DNA from: Cytophagales bacterium
GTDB taxonomy: Bacteria; Bacteroidota; Bacteroidia; Cytophagales; Spirosomataceae
Direction: 5' to 3'
DNA: 6,161 nt
Assembly (NCBI GenBank): GCA_013205605.1
Contig: JABMMK010000144.1
Location: forward strand, 1 to 6,161
Position 1 is the stretch's first letter. Every line of letters starts with the position of its first letter. Positions 1 through 6,161 of the stretch are shown here, one piece after another. The position numbers were made by a program, and so were the translations under genes. The notes beneath the pieces are model-generated. The model was not told where the DNA came from. It ran no database searches and saw only the letters and a list, made by a program, of their open reading frames with translations.

Positions 1-1
1 A

Positions 2-904
2 GAAACACAAAAGGCACTTCAAAAAGTTTGGGAAAAAATTGAACATTCTAAGGAGCAGCGTCCTATTACAGCGATTTGGCAATCTACCTGGTTTAGAACT
101 GCAGCTGCCGTTTTTGTTGTGGGTTTGGCTGCACTTTTATATAATGTAAACTTATCAAATCCTCAAAATACAATCATTACCTATCAAGAGTTGGTTAAAA
201 GTGATTTAAATGGATTAATTGAGCAAACCAATAATTCGAATAAACCCCAACTCATTACATTATCTGACGCAAGTTCTGTTTTACTTCAACCCAACAGTAA
301 ACTAAGTTATCCTAAAATATTTACGGGTAAAGAACGTAAGGTATATCTTTCTGGAGAAGGTTTCTTTGAAATAAGTAAAGATCCAAACAGAGCCTTTTAT
401 GTCTATGCAAATGAAACTATCACAAAAGTATTTGGGACTAGTTTTAGGGTGATTGCATATGCGAATCAACCAAACGTTGAAGTTTTGGTGCGTACGGGAA
501 AAGTAAAAGTTAGTTCAAATCAAAATATACCTAATGCTTCTTTAAAGGAAGTGATGCTTTTACCGAACCAAGCAACAAGATTTGTAAGAAAGGAACACCT
601 ATTTGAAAAAATATTGGACATCACTCAAGATAAACCGTTGCTAGCTGCGACCAATACCATGGAGCAATTAAGCTTCGATTTCAAGGATATCCCTGTTCAT
701 CAAATATTTAAAACATTAGAACAGGCCTATTTGATTACCATCGACTTTCCACAAGACAAATTGAAAGAATGTTATCTGACCACATCATTAATCGATGTAC
801 CATTACCTGAAAAGTTGAAAATTATATGTGAAAGTTTGGGCAATAACAGCCGCTACGAGATGAATGGCAACTATATTAAAATAATTTCAAATGGATGTAA
901 ATAA
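2..904 (+). CDS. FecR-family anti-sigma factor, 5' end cut by window edge
   Basis: This is an inner-membrane anti-sigma factor/sigma regulator that would relay a signal from the downstream SusC receptor to a cytoplasmic ECF sigma factor. The frame is open from base 2 to the TAA at 902-904 (300 visible codons). A GTG at 119 could be taken as a start, but it falls inside the membrane helix and the in-frame upstream codons look like real protein, so the true start is left of the window. Visible residues 1-28 are the end of the cytoplasmic sigma-binding part and include the family-like VWEKI. Residues about 30-50 (WFRTAAAVFVVGLAALLYNV) are the single membrane helix. Residues about 84-172 are the periplasmic FecR domain, with SKLSYPKIFTGKERKVYLSG, GFFEISKDP and VFGTSFRVIAY. 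Residues about 221-296 are a DUF4974-type, STN-like C-terminal domain (LSFDFKDIPVHQIFKTLE through GNYIKII). By family length roughly 50-60 N-terminal residues are missing. The family call is secure; the signalling partner is inferred from position. Confidence 0.93.
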   Translation, partial: ETQKALQKVWEKIEHSKEQRPITAIWQSTWFRTAAAVFVVGLAALLYNVNLSNPQNTIITYQELVKSDLNGLIEQTNNSNKPQLITLSDASSVLLQPNSKLSYPKIFTGKERKVYLSGEGFFEISKDPNRAFYVYANETITKVFGTSFRVIAYANQPNVEVLVRTGKVKVSSNQNIPNASLKEVMLLPNQATRFVRKEHLFEKILDITQDKPLLAATNTMEQLSFDFKDIPVHQIFKTLEQAYLITIDFPQDKLKECYLTTSLIDVPLPEKLKIICESLGNNSRYEMNGNYIKIISNGCK

Positions 905-920
905 TAACATATGAAAAAAT

Positions 921-964
921 AAGAAATAAAAAAAGCGCCGAAATGCTGTAACATTTCAGACGCT
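921..964 (-). terminator. Possible intrinsic terminator on the minus strand
   Basis: Read on the minus strand, hairpin 1 (964 down to 934) is followed at once by a T-rich tail, the complement of the seven A at 928-934 and the further A-rich bases to 921. This gives TTTTTTTATTTCTT and has the form of a rho-independent terminator. No minus-strand gene is visible that would need it, so if active it would stop antisense transcription coming from susC before it enters fecR. The A-run may instead be ordinary AT-rich spacer. Confidence 0.3.
934..964 (+). promoter_or_regulatory. Leader hairpin 1 upstream of susC, loop CTGTAA
   Basis: The inner stem is GAAATG (940-945) with CATTTC (952-957), closing the loop CTGTAA (946-951). 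The outer stem is AGCG (934-937) with CGCT (961-964), separated from the inner one by a CC/AGA internal loop in which C939-G959 can also pair. There is no T-run after it on the plus strand, so it is not a plus-strand intrinsic terminator. It lies in the fecR-susC gap and could act in the susC leader RNA or, as an inverted repeat, as a protein-binding site. The structure is read directly from the sequence; the role is not known. Confidence 0.6.
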
Positions 965-971
965 CTAATGA

Positions 972-1003
972 ATTTCCAAAAGCCTCTGTAAAGGTTTGGA
1001 AAT
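972..1003 (+). promoter_or_regulatory. Leader hairpin 2 upstream of susC, loop CTGTAA
   Basis: A perfect 9-base outer stem, ATTTCCAAA (972-980) with TTTGGAAAT (995-1003), continues past a two-base AG bulge (981-982) into CCT (983-985) with AGG (992-994). It closes on CTGTAA (986-991), the same loop as hairpin 1, with the two loops starting exactly 40 bases apart. It lies 42 bases before the susC start codon and lacks a following T-run. Twelve pairs in an AT-rich gap make chance formation unlikely. A leader-RNA or regulatory role is inferred. Confidence 0.6.
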
Positions 1004-1020
1004 CAGTCGAAACCCGTAAA

Positions 1021-1045
1021 AGTATCAACCTAAAAAACCAAAATT
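1021..1045 (+). promoter_or_regulatory. A-rich, Shine-Dalgarno-free start region of susC
   Basis: The bases before the ATG at 1046 (CCTAAAAAACCAAAATT) contain no GGAGG-like element and are A-rich. Bacteroidota commonly initiate this way, with A residues just upstream of the start rather than an anti-16S match. It supports 1046 as the start; the next in-frame Met is near residue 216, far inside the protein. Confidence 0.45.
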
Positions 1046-4000
1046 ATGAAAAAATGTTTAATTAAACGACGCTTTCTATATAAGATCGTGAAAATATCCT
1101 TAACCCAATTAGCCATTGTTCTTGTATTTTCTAGCATTGCTTTTGCTTTGCCAGGAAAGGCCCAAAAAATACTTGACACCAAAGTGTCAATAGCTCTCGA
1201 CAATGTTAGCTTGGGAAATTCTTTACTAGAACTCGAAAAAACAGCTCAAGTGAAGTTTTCCTATAATTCACGCGCCCTGAAGCTTAGTCAAAAAGTAAAT
1301 ATAACCGCGAATAACGAAGCCTTATCCAGTGTATTAAATAGGCTGCTAATACCGCTCAATATTCAATACTTTGAAGTAAGCAATAGAATTGTTTTACGTA
1401 AAAATGATGAGATAGTGAGTGGTAAAAATTCAGAAAATGAATTAGTATTTAATGCCACTAAAAATGCCATCGCTGATATTACTATTAAAGGTACTGTTAC
1501 TGATGAAAAGGGAGGAAAACTTCCTGGTGTAAGTATTGCCATTAAAGGTACAAGTCGCGGTACTTCAACTAATTCAAATGGTGATTATTCGATAGCTATT
1601 CCAGACAATAAAGCAACTTTAGTATTTAGCTTTGTTGGATATAAGTCACAGGAAATTACTATCGGGGCCTTAACCCAGATCGACGTAACCATGGCTGAGT
1701 CGTTTATTGGCCTGCAGGAAGTAATTGTCACTGCATATGGTTCTCAAAAGCAGAAAGATGTTACCGGTTCGATGTTTAAAGTAGACGCATCTAAACTGGC
1801 AGATATTCCCGTAGGGCAGATCACTCAAAAACTCCAAGGACAGATACCCGGTGTACAAATAACTCAAAGTAACGGAATACCCGGACAAGATATTGCTATC
1901 CGCATAAGGGGTGCTGCTTCAATCAATGCAGGGAATGCACCGCTGTACGTTGTGGATGGTTTCCCTCTTGTGGGTGGCTTGAGTATGATTAACCCTAATG
2001 AAGTCGACAATTTAACCGTATTGAAAGGTTCTTCAGCAACCTCTTTGTACGGTTCCAGAGCTGCCAATGGAGTAATTTTAATTACTACCAAAAGAGCTAA
2101 GGAAGGTCAGACCAGCATTCAGTTTAACCATACTTTTGGTATCGCACAGGTACCTCAAAAGGGTCGACCTAATTTAATGAATGCGAAGGAATTTCTAGCA
2201 GATCGTAAAGCTTTTTGGGAAGACAAGATTAGATATGAAGATTATACCGACGGAATTCCGGAGTTGTACCAGAATCCTGAAAAATGGACAGGTCCGGATA
2301 CGGATTGGTTTGATGAAGTATTGCAAACGGCTACTTTAAAAAGTTACAACCTTTCCTTATTGTCCAGCAAAGGTAAATTCAGTTCTGCAACCATACTTGG
2401 TTATTATGATGAAGAAGGGGCAGTGATAAACTCCTCTTATAAACGCTATTCTTTAAGGAGCAATAATGATTATCAGGTAAATGATAAGCTGCGTATTGGC
2501 ATTAGTGTGGCACCAACATTTCAGGTCAATAATAATCTGAATAATACAACTGGATTGTATAATATTGTCTACGCAGCAACGGTAACTCCACCTATTTTTT
2601 CACCGAATGATAAAAACCCCGACGGTTCAGTCATGCAATATTTTGATGGTCCCGGTCTATTTAAATTTCCTAATTGGGCAAATACAATTAGAAATCAGGA
2701 GAATGTCGGGAAACAAGTAAGGTTGCTTTCCAGCGTTTATGCCGAACTAGATTTTCTGAAAAATTTAAAATTCAGAACTTCATTTTCTGCAGATGTTAAC
2801 AATACCACCCAAAGAACATTTTATCCCTCGACTATCGGCCCAACTATTTGGGATGCTCCTCCGCGCTTGGCAACAGGATCCTACTTAACATCTAATTCTG
2901 CTTCTTGGTTGACAGAAAATACCCTTAATTATACTAAAACATTTGGCTCAAACCACAATGTAAATGCCCTTATAGGTTATTCAGCTCAGTCATTCAATAG
3001 TGAATCTAGTGGTTTGAATGGAAATCAATATCCAGATGACCTGGTTAGCAGTCTATCTGCAGCTAATGCTATAACTTCATGGAAAAATCAGAATGCAATA
3101 GCTGAGTGGTCATTGCTTTCCATGTATACCCGTTTTAATTATAATTACAAAAGTAAATATTTACTATCTGCATCACTTCGCCGGGATGGTTCTTCACGTT
3201 TTGGTTGGGATAACCAGTGGGGATTATTTCCATCATTGTCTGCGGGTTGGGTTGTTTCTGATGAGGCTTTCATGTCTAACTTATCTGCTATTTCATTCAT
3301 GAAATTAAGAGCTGAGTATGGAGAGGTCGGTAATTTTAATATTGGTAATTATACTCAGTTTGGAAATATTTCTGGTGCTGATTATGTTTTTGGTGGGTCA
3401 CTTGCTGCAGGCCGTACCCAAACTACCTTAGGTAATAATAATCTGACATGGGAGACTTCAAAGGGATTAGATATTGGATTGGATATTGCTGCTTTTAAAG
3501 GTAGGGTAAATTTTTCTTACGATTATTATGATAAAACTACAAAAGGTATGCTGTATCAGGTAAATATTCCATGGACTACAGGTTATTCTAGTATTCAGGA
3601 TAATATTGGTGAGTTTCATATGTGGGGACATGAGTTTAATTTGAATACTGTAAACCTAGAAGGTTCTTTTAAATGGAGTTCGAACTTTAATCTCAGTATA
3701 AATCGTAACATGGTAATTAAATTAGGAGTTAACGACCAGCCGATAGGAGCTCAAGATGGATGGATTTCTCAAGTTAACAGAACAGCAGTAGGTTATCCTA
3801 TAGGCCAGTTTTATGTGTTTTTAAATGATGGCGTTTATATGACCCAAGCGGAATTCGATAAAGGGGCGAAAGCTGAGGACTCTCAGGTCGGGACTCAAAG
3901 ATTTAAGGATTTAAATGGTGATGGGAAAATCGATCTTAAAGACAGAACGAATGTTGGCAACCCAAATCCTAAATTCGTTTATGGTATTACAAATACTTTT

Positions 4001-4462
4001 GATTTTAAAAAGTTTGATTTAAATATTGTTATTTCTGGTGCTTACGATCAGGATAAGGCCCGAACACTATATGAATGGAGTGAGATAGTCGAGGGAAATT
4101 TTAATGTTGAAAAATACGTGATTGATAGGTGGCGTTCGCCTGAAAAGCCTGGCGTAGGCAAAATTGGCAGGACATTATCGGGAACAAATGCATGGTCTTC
4201 GATGGGTCAGGCGGATTGGATTGAAAAGGCAAGCTATTTGGCTGTAAAAAATATAACGTTAGGATATACCCTGCCAAAGGTTAAAAACATCAATAAAGTC
4301 CGTCTTTTCCTAAGTGTTCAGCAAGCTCTGATGCTAACCAATTATATGGGTCCTAACCCTGAGGCAAGCCAATTTGGATTGACTGGTCTTAGAGAAGGCA
4401 TAGACGATTCTGCTTATCCTGTTCCCCGGACATACGCAATTGGTCTGGATTTTAAATTTTAA
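1046..4462 (+). CDS. SusC/RagA-family TonB-dependent outer-membrane transducer with STN domain
   Basis: This is an outer-membrane active transporter that, with the SusD partner encoded next, would take up an oligomeric nutrient using TonB/ExbBD energy. It is 1138 residues, normal for the STN-bearing type. Residues 1-40 are a signal peptide: a basic start (MKKCLIKRRF), a hydrophobic core, and cleavage somewhere between 34 and 40. Residues about 47-118 are the STN signalling domain (KVSIALDNVSLGNSLLELEK). Residues about 145-219 are a CarboxypepD_reg-like beta-sandwich (KGTVTDEKGGKLPGVSI, NGDYSI). The plug follows, about 222-350, with LQEVIVTAYG, PLYVVDG (299-305) and SLYGSRAANGVILITTKR (333-350). 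The rest is the 22-strand-type barrel, with RRDGSSRFG (712-720), DLNGDGKIDLKD (955-966) and a terminal aromatic FKF typical of outer-membrane barrels. The STN domain and the upstream fecR imply sigma/anti-sigma control. The frame is intact. The substrate cannot be read from the sequence. Confidence 0.97.
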   Translation: MKKCLIKRRFLYKIVKISLTQLAIVLVFSSIAFALPGKAQKILDTKVSIALDNVSLGNSLLELEKTAQVKFSYNSRALKLSQKVNITANNEALSSVLNRLLIPLNIQYFEVSNRIVLRKNDEIVSGKNSENELVFNATKNAIADITIKGTVTDEKGGKLPGVSIAIKGTSRGTSTNSNGDYSIAIPDNKATLVFSFVGYKSQEITIGALTQIDVTMAESFIGLQEVIVTAYGSQKQKDVTGSMFKVDASKLADIPVGQITQKLQGQIPGVQITQSNGIPGQDIAIRIRGAASINAGNAPLYVVDGFPLVGGLSMINPNEVDNLTVLKGSSATSLYGSRAANGVILITTKRAKEGQTSIQFNHTFGIAQVPQKGRPNLMNAKEFLADRKAFWEDKIRYEDYTDGIPELYQNPEKWTGPDTDWFDEVLQTATLKSYNLSLLSSKGKFSSATILGYYDEEGAVINSSYKRYSLRSNNDYQVNDKLRIGISVAPTFQVNNNLNNTTGLYNIVYAATVTPPIFSPNDKNPDGSVMQYFDGPGLFKFPNWANTIRNQENVGKQVRLLSSVYAELDFLKNLKFRTSFSADVNNTTQRTFYPSTIGPTIWDAPPRLATGSYLTSNSASWLTENTLNYTKTFGSNHNVNALIGYSAQSFNSESSGLNGNQYPDDLVSSLSAANAITSWKNQNAIAEWSLLSMYTRFNYNYKSKYLLSASLRRDGSSRFGWDNQWGLFPSLSAGWVVSDEAFMSNLSAISFMKLRAEYGEVGNFNIGNYTQFGNISGADYVFGGSLAAGRTQTTLGNNNLTWETSKGLDIGLDIAAFKGRVNFSYDYYDKTTKGMLYQVNIPWTTGYSSIQDNIGEFHMWGHEFNLNTVNLEGSFKWSSNFNLSINRNMVIKLGVNDQPIGAQDGWISQVNRTAVGYPIGQFYVFLNDGVYMTQAEFDKGAKAEDSQVGTQRFKDLNGDGKIDLKDRTNVGNPNPKFVYGITNTFDFKKFDLNIVISGAYDQDKARTLYEWSEIVEGNFNVEKYVIDRWRSPEKPGVGKIGRTLSGTNAWSSMGQADWIEKASYLAVKNITLGYTLPKVKNINKVRLFLSVQQALMLTNYMGPNPEASQFGLTGLREGIDDSAYPVPRTYAIGLDFKF

Positions 4463-4483
4463 CCTCTTCAAAATAAATTTGAT

Positions 4484-6034
4484 ATGAAAAAGCTATTATA
4501 TTTAATTTTAATTTTAACAACGTCTTTTATCTTAGACTCCTGTACGGATGACTTTTTGAAAGTCACGCCTGAAAGTTCACTTACTTCTGGTAATTTCTTT
4601 AAAACAAAGGATCAATTGGAACAAGCTCTGAATGGGGCTTACTCATTACTTAGAAACACTAAGTCAGGTGGCTATCCGGGATATGCGATGGCCGAAATGC
4701 GGGCTGACAATACCCATTTTGAGTATAATCTAACCTGCCGTCCTGGGGCGGATGGGGGACCTTATAATATTGATTTTTTTAACGAGATAAGTATTAATCC
4801 TGTAGTAGTTACTATGTGGAGAAACCTATATGATGGTATAGCACGTGCTAATAATGTAATTGCAAATGCTTCAATAGTCAAGTTGAACCCGGAGGATAAG
4901 AAAATGATCGAGGGACAAGCCAGATTTCTGCGTGCAGTATATTACTTTGATCTTGTCCGATATTTTGGAGGTGTACCTCTTCATCTTGGTCCGGTAATGG
5001 GAGTCAATGATGCCTATGTTCCACGATCAACTGTAGATGAAGTTTATAAGGCTATAATTGCGGATTTAACGAATGCTGTATCCCAATTGAAAGCCCCGGC
5101 TTTTCCTGAGAATGGAAAAGCAACACAGGGGTCCGCCAGAATGGTGCTGGCTGAAGTTTATTTGTTTCAAAAGAATTTTCCACTGGCAGAGAAGGAATTA
5201 AAAAGCATCACACAGATGGGTTACAATTTACTGCCTAATTATGCTTCAGTTTTTGATTTAGCTAATAAAAACAGTAGGGAGTCCATTTTTGAGGTTCAAT
5301 ATGCCCAAGGAAATCAGGGACAACAAAGCAATTTTTACAGTTTCCTGCCTTATACTAATGATCTTTTTCTGATAACCGGAGTTAAGTCGTCAAATGGACC
5401 TTGTGACATCGGATTTAACACTCCAACAGGTGAAATAATTAGCGCCTTTGAATCCAAAGACTTACGACTAGATGCTTCAATAGCTATTGCCGAAGGCTCC
5501 ATTCAAAATAGTGGAAGTTTTAAAATAGAGGCGATAAAAAGCCCTTTAGGCTATATCACTCCTTCGAATAAAAAATCTTATGCTTATATAAAAAAGCGGT
5601 TTCATGCTCATAGCCAACAACGCAACCAGGCTGATAATACTCATGTTTACCGGTATTCAGATGCCCTGCTTTTGTTGGCAGATGCCCTGAATGAACAAAA
5701 TAAATCTTCGGAAGCCTTACCCTTTTTGAACCAGGTAAGAAGCAGGGCAGGTTTACCTGCTGTGACTGAAACTGACCCGAATTCATTAAGAGGCATCATT
5801 GCCCATGAAAGGCGTGTCGAGTTGGCTTTTGAGAATCGCAGATGGTTTGATTTATTGAGAACAGGCAAAGCCGTTGAGGTAATGACTGCACACGGACAAT
5901 ATATTAAAAAGACATATGGATCGCAAGGCTACCTGCCACCCGTGAGTTATGCTGTTACCGCTGATAAGTTAATATACCCTATTCCTAACCGTGAAGTGGA
6001 AATCGCTGAACTTAAACAGAATCCCGGCTATTAA
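4484..6034 (+). CDS. SusD/RagB-family nutrient-binding surface lipoprotein
   Basis: This is a surface lipoprotein that closes over the SusC barrel and captures substrate. It begins 21 bases after the SusC stop with no terminator between, so the two are almost certainly co-transcribed. The 516-residue length is typical. The signal peptide is MKKLLYLILILTTSFILDSC with the lipidated cysteine at residue 20. The next residues, TDDFL, carry acidic positions right after the cysteine, as in the Bacteroidota lipoprotein export signal. The family motif ARFLRAVYYFDLVRYFGG lies at 146-163 and TPR-like helices surround it (about 140-240). The C-terminal SusD/RagB domain shows YRYSDALLLLADALNE (389-404), LNQVRSRAGLP (415-425) and ERRVELAFENRRWFDLLR (442-459), and ends in YPIPNREVE and QNPGY. 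The start codon is unambiguous and there is no Shine-Dalgarno site. No ligand-binding residues can be assigned. The frame is intact. Confidence 0.96.
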   Translation: MKKLLYLILILTTSFILDSCTDDFLKVTPESSLTSGNFFKTKDQLEQALNGAYSLLRNTKSGGYPGYAMAEMRADNTHFEYNLTCRPGADGGPYNIDFFNEISINPVVVTMWRNLYDGIARANNVIANASIVKLNPEDKKMIEGQARFLRAVYYFDLVRYFGGVPLHLGPVMGVNDAYVPRSTVDEVYKAIIADLTNAVSQLKAPAFPENGKATQGSARMVLAEVYLFQKNFPLAEKELKSITQMGYNLLPNYASVFDLANKNSRESIFEVQYAQGNQGQQSNFYSFLPYTNDLFLITGVKSSNGPCDIGFNTPTGEIISAFESKDLRLDASIAIAEGSIQNSGSFKIEAIKSPLGYITPSNKKSYAYIKKRFHAHSQQRNQADNTHVYRYSDALLLLADALNEQNKSSEALPFLNQVRSRAGLPAVTETDPNSLRGIIAHERRVELAFENRRWFDLLRTGKAVEVMTAHGQYIKKTYGSQGYLPPVSYAVTADKLIYPIPNREVEIAELKQNPGY

Positions 6035-6121
6035 TTTAGATAATTTGAATCTGTATTGGATTTGAACTACACTATCTAGTGATAAAATATCAGTAGTGTC
6101 CGATAAAAAATCAAAAAGATA

Positions 6122-6160
6122 AACGGAGTAGCCGAAACTACCCCGTTAGTTCATACTTTT
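6122..6160 (+). terminator. Terminator-like hairpin downstream of susD
   Basis: AACGG (6122-6126) pairs with CCGTT (6143-6147), and after one A/C mismatch GTAG (6128-6131) pairs with CTAC (6138-6141), leaving the loop CCGAAA. The plus-strand tail is only modestly T-rich (AGTTCATACTTTT). On the minus strand the tail is richer in T (complement of the A-rich 6101-6123), so it may serve both directions or belong to a convergent gene beyond the edge. It is the only strong hairpin seen after the susC-susD pair. Its distance of about 90 bases from the stop codon leaves open that it belongs to a neighbouring element. Confidence 0.5.
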
Positions 6161-6161
6161 A

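Noticed and set aside
911..922. Minimal open frame ATG-AAA-AAA-TAA just after fecR, echoing the MKK start of susC
   Set aside because: Three codons in an A-rich gap are expected by chance; no amino-acid bias suggests a leader peptide.
985..1025. Bacteroidota housekeeping promoter (TTTG and TAnnTTTG)
   Set aside because: TAAAGGTTTG at 989-998 has the wrong internal spacing and there is no TTTG at the required distance upstream. An ECF-sigma promoter is expected for this gene, but I cannot recognise one with confidence.
905..1045. Known metabolite riboswitch in the susC leader
   Set aside because: Two simple hairpins only; no conserved core of a cobalamin, TPP, SAM or other known riboswitch could be recognised.
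1670..2091. Two minus-strand open frames (1670-1888 and 1864-2091)
   Set aside because: They lie opposite the highly conserved CarboxypepD_reg and plug coding region of SusC, have no recognisable domain or start context, and are best explained as shadows of that gene.
5556..5868. Two overlapping minus-strand open frames (5556-5786 and 5647-5868)
   Set aside because: They are opposite the conserved C-terminal SusD motifs, overlap each other, and resemble no known protein.
6035..6121. Small gene in the tail after susD
   Set aside because: No open frame with a plausible start and length on either strand; the sequence is AT-rich with scattered short inverted repeats.
1..6161. CRISPR array, tRNA or rRNA gene, toxin-antitoxin or phage module
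   Set aside because: No regularly spaced direct repeats, no tRNA-like cloverleaf and no rRNA-like stretch seen; nearly the whole window is filled by three genes of known families.

Overview
The window reads as one short plus-strand locus from a Bacteroidota genome, most likely in the Sphingobacteriaceae/Pedobacter range. This placement is inferred from the protein families (a FecR anti-sigma with a DUF4974-type C-terminus, a SusC/RagA receptor carrying an STN domain, and a SusD/RagB lipoprotein), the AT-rich composition, the MKK-type starts with A/T-rich, Shine-Dalgarno-free upstream regions, and a lipoprotein signal of the Bacteroidota surface-export kind. No species-level marker is present.

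Layout: (1) positions 2-904 hold the 3' part of a FecR-family anti-sigma/sigma-regulator gene whose start lies left of the window. (2) Positions 905-1045 are a 141-base gap containing two consecutive hairpins that present the same six-base loop, CTGTAA, followed by an A-rich start region. (3) Positions 1046-4462 encode a full-length SusC-like TonB-dependent transducer. (4) After 21 bases, positions 4484-6034 encode the partner SusD-like lipoprotein. (5) Positions 6035-6161 are non-coding, with a terminator-like hairpin near the right edge and possibly the boundary of another element.

How the parts fit: in this family arrangement the outer-membrane SusC barrel and its SusD lid import an oligomeric nutrient using TonB energy. 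The periplasmic STN domain at the SusC N-terminus signals occupancy to the FecR C-terminal domain across the periplasm. FecR then controls an ECF sigma factor, expected just upstream of the window, which drives the susC-susD pair. The substrate cannot be told from this window because no glycoside hydrolase, peptidase or other catabolic gene is included. The protein content is a well-known type of system; the least explained part is the paired-hairpin leader in front of susC.
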